Shown piece by piece: positions 12,033-24,334 of a stretch of 64,000 nucleotides of DNA. The translations under genes were made by a program, and so were the position numbers. This DNA comes from Rana temporaria. Lineage: Eukaryota > Chordata > Amphibia > Anura > Ranidae. The DNA lies in contig NC_053492.1 in NCBI RefSeq assembly GCF_905171775.1, positions 323,769,645-323,833,644 on the forward strand, given 5' to 3'. Below the pieces are notes generated by a model, which did not search any database, was not told where the DNA came from, and saw only the letters and a program-made list of their open reading frames with translations. The number at the start of each line of letters is the position of its first letter. The first letter of the stretch is position 1.

Positions 12033-12990
12033 TTAAACTGCCGCCTGTAAAACCTTGCGGCCAAATGAGGCATCCGAGGATGCACTCACATCCACCTTGT
12101 AAAATTTTGAGAAGGTGTGGATTGACGACCAGGTCGCTGCCTTACACACCTGTAAAACATACGCTTGATGGCAGAAAGCCCAAGAGGCACCAATCGCCCT
12201 GGTCGAATGCGCCGTAACCGAAAAGGGAGGCGCCCGCCCCTTTAGGGCATAAGCCTGGAGTACGACCTGTCTGATCCACCTAGAAATGGTGGCCGACGAG
12301 ACCGCCAGACCTTTCTTAGGACCAGTCACCGACACGAACAGTGAGTCCGACTTTCGAAACGGAGCCGTAGCAGACAAGTACACCCGTAGGGCTCGAACCA
12401 TGTCCAAGGAATGTAAAGTGGCCTCCTTCGGATTTTTCGGCCGAGGACATAAGGATGGCAAAACAATGTCCTTATTAATGTGGAGCCGAAACAACCTTTG
12501 GGAGGAATGACGGCTGCAGCCGCAGCACCACCTTATTTTTATGGATGACCAAGTAAGGAGCCTTGCAGGACAAGGCCGCCAGTTCAGATACCCGTCTGAC
12601 CGAGGTATTTGCCACCAGAAAAAGCACCTTCTGGGACAGAGTCAACAAGGGAATCTTCCGAATGTCTTCAAACGGAGCCTCTTGAAGCACCCAAAGGACT
12701 AAATTCAAGTCCCATGGAGGCAGTGGAGGGCGCACAGGAGGGGCCACATGCCGAACCCCCTGCACAAACGTACGCACCAGGGAGTGCGCCGCCAAGGGTC
12801 ACTGAAAGTATACAGCTAGAGCCGAAATCTGACTCTTAACCGTACTTAAGGCGAGAGCCTGATCCACTCCACGCTGTAAGAACAGCAGAATCCGGGACAT
12901 CACATATGTACGGGGGTGCCATTTCATCTCTTCACACATAGAGATGTAGGCCTTCCACGTACGATGGTAAATATTTCATGAAGTAGACTT
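12033..12990 (-). pseudogene. DIRS-1 tyrosine recombinase (broken)
   Basis: Two overlapping frames (12475-12795 and 12033-12494) together cover a lambda-integrase-type recombinase. Seen are VRRVSELAALSC (catalytic Arg), AHSTRAIGASW (His-x-x-Arg) and HTFSKFYKVD (nucleophile Tyr), ending FGRKVLQAAV. A frame change near 12480 and stops upstream near 12800-12975 break it. In DIRS elements this enzyme inserts the circular DNA copy. Confidence 0.85.
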
Positions 12991-14690
12991 CCGTGCTCGC
13001 AGCATGGTAGAGACCACCGAGCCAGACAGGCCTCGATCCTTCAGCACCTGGCTCTCAACAGCCACGCCGTTAAAGCCAGCGACTGTAAAGTAGGATAAAA
13101 GATCTGACCCTGCGACAGAAGATCTCAGGGGTAGACGCCAAGGGACGTCTGCCACCAGACGCACCAGGTCCACGTACCAGGGACAGCGAGGCCAATCCGG
13201 AGCGATCAGGATTGTTGGTATCCCCTCGGCTTCCACTCTGCGCAGCAGGCAAGGAAGAAGCTTCAGAGAAGGGAAGGCGTAGATTAGGCGATCGTGACCC
13301 CATGGTGCCATCAACACGTCTGACGCGTCCGCCCATGGATCCCTTGACCTGGACACGAACCGTGACACCTTCCGATTGAGACAGGACGCCAGAAGGTCCA
13401 CGTCTGGAGTGCCCCATTTTTGGCACAGACTCTGAAACGCCTCCGGGTGTAGCGACCATTCTCCTTGGTCTAGCCTTTGGCGACTTAGGTAGTCGGCTTG
13501 GCAGTTCAGCACCCCCGGAATGTACACGGCCGCCAGAGCCTTCCGTCGCTGCAGCTGAGCTCCTTGTGCCCCCCTGATTGACGTATGCCACAGCCGTGGC
13601 GTTGTCGGACTGGATCCTGACCGGTCGGTCCTGTAGACCCAGAGACCACTTGGAGAGACACAACTTGATCGCTCGGACCTCCAGTACATTGATTGTTAGG
13701 CGGGACTCCTTTTGAGTCCAGCGCCCCTGGGCTGACTGGACACCCCCACCAGCCGGAGAGGCTGGCATCCGTCGTGACCACTGTCCAATGGCATGGCAGA
13801 AACAATTTTCCAGTTCGAAGTACCGAAGATGTCAGCCACCACACTAGGGAGGACTTGACCAGTCGACACCCGAATCTGGTAATCCAGAAACGAAGGAAGC
13901 TTGTCCCAACGTGACAGAATCTTTTTGCAACACTCGAGTGTGAAATTTGGCATACGGCACTGCCTCGAAAGAGGCCACCATCGGACCCAGCACTCTCATG
14001 CAAAAGCGAAGTGACGCCCATTTCTGGGTCGTCAACCGCTGCACCACAGACTGCAGTGTCTGTAGTTTCCGTTGGGAGGAAAACTCTCGCCTCTGAGGAA
14101 TCCAGGACTAACCCCAGGTATTCCAGCCACTGGGACGGTACCAGTACTGACTTCTGGGTATTTAATAGCCATCAAATTCACGGAGGGTCCGACAGGTGAT
14201 ACACGTCCTCTTCCAATTCTGAGCTTGAAGAAGCTCTCAGAAGAAGGTCATCCAGGTATCCTATGATAGCGATCCCGCGCTGCCTCAGCAGGGCCAGAAT
14301 CGGAGTGAGCACCTTTGTGAAAACCCGTGGTGCCGAAGCCAGGCCGAACGGGAGGGCCACAAATTTAAAGTGGTCCTCTCCGACCGCAAAACGCAGAAAT
14401 ATCTGGTGTTTTGCGCATATAGGGATATGCAAGTACGCGTCCTTGATATCCAAGGATGCTAGGAAATCCCCCTGATGGAGCGCTGCTACTACTACTGAGC
14501 GAATCGACTCCATCCTGAACTTTTGTACTTTGACAAAGCAATTGAGGGCCTTGAGGTCCAGGATTGGACACACCCCTTCTTTCTTGGGAACTACAAACAG
14601 ATCGGAGTAAAACCCCTGAAACCGTTCCGTTGAGGGAACCGGTACAACCACTTCCCCTGACCAGCAGATACTGGACCGCCCCTAAAAGAT
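12976..14690 (-). pseudogene. DIRS-1 reverse transcriptase/RNase H (broken)
   Basis: The reverse transcriptase core is in frame at 14178-14651: DLKALNCFVKVQKFRMESIR, SLDIKDAYLHIPI, ALPFGLASAPRVFTK, and the active-site YLDD near 14250-14262. RNase H follows across frame changes: VTTDASLSGWWG near 13780, then DNATAVAYVNQGGT near 13570-13610. The RNase H tail with ADYLSRQRLDQGEWSLHPE continues at 12976-13510. At least three frameshifts separate these parts. Confidence 0.85.
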
Positions 14691-14859
14691 CCTTCCGGCG
14701 ATCCGGAGGAAGCCTGAGGTTGGAGGGAAAAAAATCTGTTTGGTGGACAAGAGAAACTCTTTGTACCCCGAGGGAACTACTTCGCAAACCCAACGGTCGG
14801 AAAGAAGAGACCTCCACCAAGCCGCGAAGTCGGCCCCCCAACCCGAGATGCAGGCGGGG

Positions 14860-16120
14860 CAGACCTTCATGCAGAGGCAGGCTTGTCCGCAGGCTTGATG
14901 GGCTTGCGGTACCAGGGGCGCTTTTGTCCTTCAGCGGGCGCCTTAGCGCCCTGAAAACGTTTTCCTGCCGCACTTGGCAGGCGAAAAAAGCGCTTGGGGG
15001 TAGTAAAGGAGGGCCCTTGCTTCCGGCGAGGCTCCTTACCCTTTCCAGATTGAGGGAGCAGAGTTCTTACCGCCTGTGGCATCCTTTATGATGTCATTCA
15101 TGGACGCCCCAAAAAGCCGTTCACCAAGACCTTTTTAGAAGACTGGTCCACAGACCAACACTTCAGCCACACAAGGCGGCGTAGCACTACCACGGAGGCC
15201 CTGGAGAGCAAAGGGAGCTTATCCAGGGCCAACTTAAACAAACTTTAGGCCCTGCACCAACTGGTCGGCCAGGTCCACACAGGTCTCAGAGGTATTCTGC
15301 GCCTCCAGCAAGGACTTTGCCAGTTCGGTAAGTGTCTGCGACACCAGAGCCCCAGCCAAAACCGGTCTCACCGCCGACTCCACCACTGTGAACATGGAGC
15401 GGGCCACAGCCTCAGTTCTATCTGCGGGGTCCTTAAAAGCGGGAGCCCCTGCCACAGGTAACATGGTAGCCTTGTTCAGTCTGGACACAGGGGGGTCCAC
15501 TGACGGAGGAGATACCCGTTTTGAGGAGGATTTCCTAAAAAAGTGGGTAACGGACCGCAAAGTATTTTGGAACAGCAAAAACTTTCTGCGGCCGATCCCA
15601 TTCCTTGTACAACAAATTTTTCCAGATATGGAACACAAGGAAACACTTCTGCAGTGCGGGGTGGCTTTGCCTCCGCCAAATCCTCAAGTGTGAGTATCCC
15701 GCACCGCAGTGATAAGAGCTCCAACAAATTCCTTATGCGCTGACCCTGAAGCAGAGTCATCCTCACTGTCCGTGTGGGCTAAGCCTGCATCATCTGACAT
15801 GACGGAACCAGGGCCAGACGCAGAAGCAGGGCCTGATTCCGTGTCAGCGATCCCCAGAAGAAGGCAGAGGGAGGGGCGCTTTTTACCCCCCTTCTGGCCA
15901 CTCGCCGCTTCAATCCTGGCAACAAAACCTCAAGGACTGCCGTCATCCACTGAGGCCGCAGGAACAGGGGCACGAAGGGTTAACTCTGGCATGTTTGGGG
16001 TAGAAGCCTTTGGTTCAGACGCCACGCTGACCCACCGTATATGCCGCCCTTGTACTGCAAGGCAGAACCCACAGGCCACCCTCCCGGCCGCAACAGAGCA
16101 GGGGACTCCCCAGAGGACTC
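14860..16120 (-). pseudogene. DIRS-1 gag-like protein (broken)
   Basis: Fragments on the minus strand match the intact gag of DIRS-2. The basic C-terminus at 14867-15082 ends KRPWYRKPIKPADKP, next to the DIRS-2 KRQWFRKPARPAPKP. The central part at 15234-15640 has DPADRTEAVARSMFTVVESA, and an acidic N-terminal portion lies near 15700-16000. Several frameshifts. The protein probably packages the element RNA. Confidence 0.75.
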
Positions 16121-17011
16121 ACCACCCAACCAAGCTGTAGCGCTGCTGAGAACGCTGCCCGTGCTGTGCCGTCCCTCAGGAAGTGTGCTGAGAGCTTTTG
16201 GCGCCGTTATTCTGGTCACTAGAGGCCAAAACTTCTCCAAGATGGCCGCCGACATGCAGAAAAAACAGTATGCGGACTACAAGAAAATGGCCGCCGAGTC
16301 AATAGAGGCGTGTCACCAGCTAAATGGCGGCCATACACGCGTTTTAAAAATACAGTGACAAACACAGAACCCAGTAAAAGCACCAGACCCAGCAGGCCCT
16401 TCCCCCTATCACACACAGCATCATACAGGACAAGAAAAATAGCTCCCCACAGCAGCGCAGCCCCCCAGTAGTAACGGAGCCCCCACCTCACGGCCGCCAC
16501 CCAGAAAGTGGGGAAGGAGGGAGAGTAAGGGAGAGGAAAGCAGGGCGTACCCTCGATCGACCTCCCCAGGAATGCACCAGCCGAACCACCATGCCAAGTC
16601 AAGGGGATACTACTTACCCGTCCTGCGACCACCGGCTGGAGGCATTCCAGACAGAACCAATGTCCGCGTACGGCATGGCTGTCCCCCTGGCACACCGTGA
16701 CACGGCCATAGAGACCGGTCATATGGGTGCCCTGGAGCATGTCACTCACCGGCCACCCCTGGAGCACGGGGAATGTCACGGACGGCCCAGCACATAGCTA
16801 AAGGCACACGCTCAATGGCCAAACATGGGGGGACTACAAGGATCGAGGATCCAGCCTGTCACCCAGTCGGCAGTTGATTGTAGTTCCCAGGATCCAAAAA
16901 ACATGCAGGAAAAATAAAATAAAAGCGTAAAAAAAAAATCGCCTAAAAACCTCCAGAGCACATGGGCCCAGAGGAGTCATGTCTAACATTAGCCAGAAAA
17001 AACTGGGGCTG
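16121..17011 (-). other. DIRS-1 5' untranslated region
   Basis: Between the gag remnant and the inverted repeat at 17012. It contains repeated AAGATGGCCGCCG-type segments near 16240-16330. The corresponding DIRS-4 region (63780-63930) has the same motif, so it is a subfamily feature. No ORF of note. Confidence 0.6.
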
Positions 17012-17649
17012 CATGATGCAGAGAGTGGGATGTACCCGGGGGACCCGCCCCCTGGGAGGTGCTGTACTGAAAGTAAGACAACAGTAAAAGTTAGCCCAAT
17101 TTTTTTTTATATTGTGAAAGATAATGTTACGCCGACTAAATTGATACCCAACATGTCACGCTTCAAAACTGCGTCCGCTCGTGGAATGGCGACAAACTTT
17201 TACCCTTTAACATCTCCATAGGCGACGTTTAAAAAAATTCTACAGGTTGCATGTTTTGAGTTACAGAGGAGGTCTATGCCTAGAATTATTTATCTTGCTC
17301 TACCAATCGCGGTGATACCTCACATGTGTGGTTGGAATACCGTTTACATATGCGGGCGCTACTCACGTATGCGTTCGCTTCTGCGCGCAAGCTTGGCGGG
17401 AGTTCAACTACTCTTTTAAACCACATTCCTACCAATGGTGGTTGGGTCTGCTTCCAGATAAGTGAAATACATTATTTGGCTGCGTTCAGCAGGTGGCATA
17501 GGATAGATTGTTTATATGATTTAACTGGGATTTTAGTATCCTGTAAAAGATAGGACGGGTCCTCCTGAATCTCCCAGGTCGCTAAATTTTTCTCCCCACA
17601 ACGCCAACAGTTGTCCGATACCTCCGGATAGCATCTGTTTAGGAACACT

Positions 17650-19055
17650 GAAGTGCAGTACCACCGGGACAAAACGTTAAAAGTTTGTCTGGTCTCAGGT
17701 GTGTATAAAAAGAACACCAGTACATTAGACCTTCTCAACTGCAACTAGACCTCTGCAAACATGCCCAAGATTTACCCGGAGACAAAAAAGTGTTGATTAT
17801 CAAGAGGCTGAAGACCAGATCCACTGCTTATGTGGCAGACACCTTCAATGTGTCTCAGCGTCAAGTTCAGAGGATAAAAAAAAGATTTGAAGAGACTGGA
17901 GACGTTTTGGACAAGGCCAGGTCAGGTCGACCCCGCAAGACAACTGCTCGAGAGGACCGTTTGGTGGCTCGAAAATCCAAGGCCAGCCCATTTTGCACTG
18001 CAGCAGAGCTCCACGAGACCTGGTCACCTGAAGTCCCTGTGTCAACCAGAACAGTTTGTCGGATTCTGTCTCGAAATGGACTCCATGGTCGAATCAGTGC
18101 CCATAAGCCATAAGCCAGAACTAAACAAAAGACAATTAAAAAACCGTGTGGCATTTGCCAAGGGCCACAGCCTGCTAAAAGGATGGACTCTGGAAAAGTG
18201 TCAGAAGGTGGATTTTTCAGATGAATCTTCTGTTGAATTACACCACAGTCGCCGCAAATATTGCAGGAGACCTACTGGAACCCGCATGGAGCCAAGATTT
18301 ACCCAGAAAACAGTGAAGTTTGGTGGAGGCAAAATCATGGTCTGGGGTTACATCCAGTATGGGTGTGTGCGAGGGATCTGCAGGGTGGAAGGCAACATCA
18401 ATAGTCTAAAATACCAAGAAATCTTAGCTACCTCTTATATTCCCAACCATATAAAAAGCCAAATTTTGCAGCAGGGTGGTGCTCCATCGCATACTTCCAT
18501 CTCCACATTAAAGTTCCTCAAGTCGAAGATCAAGATGCTCCAGGATTGGCCAGCCCAGTCACCAGACATGAACATCATTGAGCATATGTGGTGAAGGATG
18601 AAAGAGGAAGCATGAAAGATGAAACCAAAGAATATTGATGAACTCTGGGAGGCATTCAAGACTGTTTGCTTTGCTATTCCTGATGACTTCATCAATAAAT
18701 TGTATGAATCCTTGCCAAACCGCATGGATGCTGTCCTTCAAGCTCATGGAAGTCATACAAGATATTACATTTGGATCTCACAGCACCACTACTTAATTTG
18801 CTGACATATTTTTGGATTTTCAGCTCAATTTCTGTATAGGCGACAAAACTTTTGTATTGCCAAAATTTGACCTGTCTTGATTAAATGATAAATCTTTTTT
18901 CAGTGAAACCAATTTATTTCAGTGCATTAAACATCATTTGGGAGGGCTTTAGCTTTTCATATGAGCTATTTCTAACACCAATTGATTAAAAGTCAGGTTA
19001 ATAGAAGGAGTTTCTACAAAATAGAGAAGCGACAAGACTTTTGTCAGGAACTGTA
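17650..19055 (+). mobile_element. Tc1-like transposon, left end missing
   Basis: The right terminal inverted repeat ends at 19053 (ACTTTTGTCAGGAACTG), followed by TA (19054-19055), the Tc1/mariner target. A matching left repeat is absent, so the element is truncated near 17650-17700. It encodes the broken transposase at 17761-18800 and is inserted within an L1 fragment. Confidence 0.85.
17761..18800 (+). pseudogene. Tc1-like transposase (broken)
   Basis: N-terminal helix-turn-helix region at 17790-18110 (TFNVSQRQVQRIKKRFEETG and the GRPRK linker), then a frameshift near 18105. The catalytic domain follows at about 18110-18594: VDFSDESSV with the first Asp, VWGYIQYG, then LQQGGAPSHTS, and SPDMNIIEHMW with the last acidic residue. 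The motif normally reads QDGAPSHTS in this family, so the second catalytic Asp is replaced by Gly. A stop at about 18592-18594 precedes the C-terminal DELWEAF region at 18640-18780. It cannot be active. Confidence 0.88.
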
Positions 19056-21149
19056 TGCAATTGTAATTTTTTTTGGAATATTGTCATATTCATTTTCACC
19101 TAATGACCACTAATTATCAAGTTTAACTATTAGGCACCTGTCACGTTGGGGTCTAGATGCCAATGTGTTTTTTTGTGATATTTAGGTTATATTAGGTAGG
19201 CTGGTGCTTCACTTGTTATACTTTTATTTATTTTCAATTATAGTTATTACTTTTAACACCTATTAGCGCACTCACCCGTTTTTTGAATCCAAAGTCCGCT
19301 CATAAACACTCGGTGAGGTTAAAGTATTTAGAAAGTGTCTCAGCTGTACCGCACGCCAAAAGTCCAATTGATATGGTGTAGTTCCTGTTGTCATTCAGTA
19401 CATCGTGTGCCATGTTCTCTATGTTAAAAAATTTGAGGCTTGGAAGATCCCCTGGTCTATCAGTAGCGCAAAATTTCCCTTCCTCAGGCCCGGCTCGAAC
19501 TGAGGGTTCACTAATATTGGAAACAACGGTGATATTATTACCGAAGGTTTGCCCTTGGAGAATAGCCCGTCTTTAGAGTGGGTCCTATCAGAGTATGTGC
19601 CTTCATAATAAAATCAGGAGATCTTTGTAGCACCAAGCGGCTCGTTGGAGTAAAGCACTGCTATGAGCCTGCTCCAGCCCAGGCCATATCCCCATGTCTG
19701 CTTCGAACAGGTGGCTCAATAGAGCTGCCTGATGGTACCAGACCTGTATAAAATACTGCTAGTCCACCCTTTTGTTTTGGTATGTCAACAGGGATCTACT
19801 GATCCTTGAGTGTTTATTTGCCCAAATAAATATGAAAACGAGGGAGTGTATCTGTTTGAACTAATATTAAGGTATAGCAATAGGTAATGCTTAAAATAAG
19901 TACAGGAACTTTGGTAGGATATTAATTTTAATATTGCACCTCACAAACCAGGAGTGGAACCCTCTCTGCCATCCCTCCAAAAGGATTCGCACCCTATGTA
20001 GTATTGGTGGGAAATTAAGATTATATGTATGGGAAAGATCTGCCGGGATATAAGTTCCCAGATATTTCAAGGTTTGGTCTGACCATTTGAATATGTAATT
20101 TGACCTCAGCGTTCACAGTATGTCGTTAGAGATCCCAACTCCCATAGCATCCGATTTTGATACTTTAATCTTAAAATCCAATAAGGAGCCATATGTCTCC
20201 ATTTCTTGGAGGAGGTTAGGTAAAGATGCTATCGGATTGGTCAATGAGAACATCATATCGTCTGCGTACGCCAAAGTTTTGTACTGCATACCTCCCACTG
20301 ATAAACCCCACCCCCCCAAAAAAAAATCTGGGTTTAATGGGATCCTACACATTAAGGGCTCTGAAGACAAAACAATATTGGGGCAGTGGGCATCCCTGTC
20401 TAGTTCCATTCATGACTCTAAAAAGTTCGGACAGAACCCCATTTGCCTTAACCTGAGCCGATGGTTGGGTATAAATGCTTGAAATGCATCATATTGTTTC
20501 CCATTCCTACCTGTCTTAGCACCATGAACATGAACTGCCAATTAATGCGATCAAATACTTTCTCTGCATCCGTTCCCAGCGATAAACATGGGGTTTTAGA
20601 AGTTTTAGCTATATGAATTAGGTTCAAAGTCCTAATCGTATTGTCCCGTGCTTCCCGTGTAGGAAAAAACTCTACCTGGTCCGAATTGACCAGGGAGGGC
20701 AAGTGCTGCTGTAGCCACATCGCCAGGATCTTGGAGAAAAACTTCAGATTCCCATTTAAAAAGGGATATCGGCTCCCGCATTGTGATGGATCTTTCTTCT
20801 TTAGGCAAGATAATAATTAAAGCTTTCAGGCATTCCACCTGAAACGAGCATGAATCTCCCAATCCATTATACATTTTTACCAAATAAGGTCCTAAATTAG
20901 GGAAGAGCAGCTTATAAATATTGGGCAGTAAAAATCATATGGGCCAGGGGCCTTACCCATTTTTGCTGAATTCACAGCTTCTTGAACTTCCTCCAATGTA
21001 ATTGGCATTTCCAATTCCTGCCGTGCAGTAGATACCAGGCTAGGCATTCCAGAAGATAACACATACTCATCCACCGCAATCCAATTTTGGGAGTTCGAAT
21101 GTAAAATTGTAGAGAGCTGAATAAAAATCCCCAAACCTCTGCGCTATCC

Positions 21150-22054
21150 AAACCGATCGGGACCCCCCCCCCCCCACATGCGGTGGTCGAATTCCCGCGG
21201 GGGGCGATCCGGGACGACGGCGCGGCTATTCGTTTATAGCCGCTCCGTCGCGATCGCTCCCCGGAGATGAAGAACGGGGAGAGCCGTATGTAAACACGGC
21301 CTCCCCGTGCTTCACTATGGCGCTGCATCGATCGAGTGATCCCTTATGTAGGGAGACTCGATCGATGATGTCAGTCCTACAGCCACACCCCTACAGTTGT
21401 AAACACACACTAAGTGAACACTAACTCCTACAGCGCCCCCTGTGGTTAACTCCCAAACTGCAACTGTCATTTTCACAATAAACAATGCAATTTAAATGCA
21501 TTTTTTGCTGTGAAAATGACAATGGTCCCAAAAATGTGTCAAAATTGTCTGAAGTGTCCGCCATAATGTCGCAGTCACGAAAAAAAAATCTGATCGCCGC
21601 CATTAGTAGTAAAATTTTTTTAATAAAAATGCAATAAAACTATCCTTTATTTTTTAAACGCTATAAATTTTGCCCAAACCAATCGATAAACGCCTATTGT
21701 GATTTTTTTTACCAAAAATAGGTAGAAGAATACATATCAGACTAAACTGTGGAAAAAAAACATTTTTATATATGTTTTTGGGGGATATTTATTACAGCAA
21801 AAAGTAAAAAAATATAGAATTTTTTTCAAAATTGTCGCTCTATTTTTGTTTATAGCGCAAAAAATAAAAAACCGCAGGAGGTGATCAAATGCCACCAAAA
21901 GAAAGCTCTATTTGTGGGGAAAAAAAGGACGCCAATTTAGTTTGGGAGCCATGTCGCACGACCGCGCAATTGTCTGTTAAAGCTACGCAGTGCCGAATCG
22001 CAAAACCTGGCCTGGGCATTTAGCTGCCTAAAGGTCCGGGGCTTAAGTGGTTAA
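21150..22054 (-). mobile_element. piggyBac-derived MITE-2, copy A
   Basis: A noncoding element of about 900 bp ending AAGTGG|TTAA at 22045-22054. Its terminal 230 bp contain an AAAGAAAGCTCTATTTGTGG block and poly-A runs, and match the 3' end of the autonomous piggyBac at 60390-60621. The left end is truncated inside the GC-rich block with the poly-C run at 21165-21176. Copy B (24332-25284) lies in opposite orientation. Confidence 0.8.
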
Positions 22055-24250
22055 ATAAAATTTTTGTTAAATCAGGTCCATCTGTGCACTCTATTTTTCT
22101 GAGGAATCCAAATACCTTTCTTTAATAGTGTCATGTGCAATGTATTTTCCATTTTTACACATCTCTTGTGTATGTTTGTCCATTCTAGTAGCCTTGCCAT
22201 TATTACCACTGTGTAATATCTTAATATCGGGGACCGCCAACCCGCCTTTGTTTTTTTTTTCCTAGACAGGAGCACGTTACTTACTTAGGCTTTTCTATTC
22301 TGCCAAATATACTTCAAAATAATTGTTTTCATAACTTTAAAAGAAACATTGAGGTATCTATCGGAAGCATTTGGAATTTATATAACATTTTTGGTAGAAT
22401 CACCATTTTTAGTAAATGTATCCTTCCTGTCCAAGAGATAGGTCTCCTCGATAGGGTTTTTTTATATCCATTTTCACTTCATTCAGTAATGGAATATAGT
22501 TGGCACAATATATTTTTTTCCAAAGGAGTTAATTTGATTCCCAGATAGGTCAGTACTTCTGTCTCCCAAGAAAAATGGAAATTCCTGTTGTAGAGCCATT
22601 GCCTCTTTCTTCCTAAATTTAATATTACAGTTTTTGTAGGATTTATCTTAAAGTTCGTAAGCTCACCATAGTCTTATTTCTTTTATCACGTTTGGCAATG
22701 ACAACCTTAGCTTGGTAATATATAGAAGTATGTCGTCCGCATAGGCAGCAACCTTGTGCTCTTGTACTCCGACTCTTCCTATATCAAAATGTTTCCTTAT
22801 TTTTTCCAACATTGGCTCTAATGCGATTACGTACAGGAGTGGTGAAAGCCGGCAGCCTTATCTTGTTCCATTGAACATCTCAAAAGCGGACAACATACTT
22901 CCATTCACCTTTACCCTGGCCGTAGGATGTTTGTATAGGTTTTCGATCCATCTCAAATTTTGGGCCCGTCCCTATACTGCGTATTGTCTCCATCATAAAC
23001 CCCCAGTCTACTCTGTCAAATGCTTTCTCAGCATCAATTGACACGAGCAAGACTGGGGGCTTTTTCTTCCGTGTCCTTCGCACAATAGTAGCATTGTTCT
23101 AATGCCGTTGTCCCTGCCCGCCCTTCCTGGGACAAAGCCTACTTGATACACATTTATCAAATCTGGCATCAAGTTCTTTAACCTTGCCGCTAAAAACTTT
23201 TGCAAATATAATTTTACATCTGCGTTTAATAAAGCAATAGGACAATAACTAGAGCAGATGGATTTATCTTTGTCTAATTTAGGTACAATTGTGATATCTA
23301 CCAAGAGATTATTTTCGGATTTCCTAATTTTCCTCCATTTTGTAAAAATAGGTGCAGAGTGCTGGTACCAATTGCTTCCTGAATTTTTTATATTTTATCG
23401 TGAAGCCGTCCGGGCCTGGACTTTTCCCACCTGTTTTTTTTTTTTAGGGCGTTGTTAATTTCTTCTTGCGTTATTGGCCTCTCTAGGAGTTCTATATTGT
23501 CTGCTGTTATTTTTGGTAGATTAACTTCTGCTAAGTATTGTTGTATTTTAAGTTTCCTATAATGCTCCTCCTGTCGCGTTTCTTTATTTCTAATTGCATA
23601 TGACGAGCTGTAATAATTTCTTAAAAATCTTTGCCATATCGAATGTTTTGTAGTTCATTTCGCCTTTTTCATTTATCTTTTCTATATAAATTTAAAGTTT
23701 TTTTTTCCCCTTTGAATTTTTGCTAGGTACCTTCCGGGTTTATTTTCCCCATCTATATATTTCCTTTGCCACATTACTAAATACTTTTCTAGTTTCTTCC
23801 TCCAGAAGTTCCCCTAGTTGATCTCTTTAACACCACTCTCTGATGCGTTTCCCCATCCAATTGTGTTTTATGTTGCCGTTCCAGTTTGTGTAGTTCCCTA
23901 AATTAGTTTCCCTTTCTTTTTTTTTTTTGCTACTTCTATTGATTAGTTTTCCTCTAATGTACGCCTTATTGGCTTCCCAAATTGTGGCCCTTGTGACATC
24001 TGTTGTGTCATTTATGCTGAAAAATTGTTCAATTTCAGTTATTAGATTTTTACCCACTTCTTCATCATCTAAAAGATCTTCATTTAGCTTCCATGTCCCT
24101 TCCCCAATTTCCTTAAATCAAATTTTTACTGTTACCGGGGCATGGCCCGAAAATTGTTATTTCTATTGAAGTTTCTACCACATACTCCAAAATTGCATGG
24201 TCAACCAAGATATAACCCAGTCTTCTTGTGTACGGGTCATGCACCGATGA

Positions 24251-24334
24251 GTGAAATCTGAAGTATTTTTTAAGTGGATGAACTATTCGCTATGGCGAAT
24301 AGTTCATCCACTTAAAAAAGACTTCACATTTCAC
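24251..24334. repeat. 40-bp inverted duplication at a transposon breakpoint
   Basis: Arms 24251-24290 and 24295-24334 are inverse copies, 38 of 40 positions matching, around a 4-base loop (TATG). The left arm is genuine L1 sequence; the right arm runs directly into MITE-2, whose terminal bases are missing. Confidence 0.92.

Larger units (their letters stand above)
11560..17076 (-). mobile_element. DIRS-1: decayed DIRS retrotransposon
   Basis: A DIRS element of about 5.5 kb read on the minus strand: gag, then reverse transcriptase/RNase H, then tyrosine recombinase. Its left (coding 3') end has an intact arm, terminal repeat and internal complementary region. Its right end keeps only the inner inverted repeat (about 17012-17075, inverse of 11695-11755) and lacks the outermost bases. 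DIRS elements replicate through a circular DNA intermediate and integrate with a recombinase, so no target duplication is expected. All three genes have frame breaks. It is the same subfamily as DIRS-4 and lies in TOMM20 sense. Confidence 0.9.
11434..17402 (+). mobile_element. piggyBac-type MITE-1, copy B, split by DIRS-1
   Basis: 11434-11559 matches 4066-4335 of copy A (without the hAT foldback) up to the GCGCACTTTTT block. 17076-17402 matches copy A from the AAGATAATGTTACGCCGA block to the ATGCGGGCGCTACTC block. Between them lies DIRS-1. Both outer ends of the MITE are missing, so no TTAA duplication remains. Confidence 0.75.
17408..21148 (-). mobile_element. L1-like LINE fragment (reverse transcriptase to 3' end), split by Tc1 element
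   Basis: Minus-strand frames show an L1/Tx1-type reverse transcriptase. KMGKAPGP lies near 20935-20960, DAEKVFDRINW near 20530-20560 and YADDMMF (active site) near 20255-20275. A C-terminal stretch, PKQKGGLAVFYTG, lies near 19755-19790, and the LNRCYPEVSDNCWRCG zinc-knuckle-like region near 17600-17650. The last part is separated by the Tc1-like insertion. Multiple stops and frameshifts; the 5' side is cut off by the element at 21150. Part of 19060-19300 is unassigned. Confidence 0.8.

Noticed and set aside
11560..17076. Endogenous retrovirus
   Set aside because: Reverse transcriptase and RNase H are present but termini are inverted, there is a tyrosine recombinase instead of a DDE integrase, and no protease or envelope is visible; this is DIRS.
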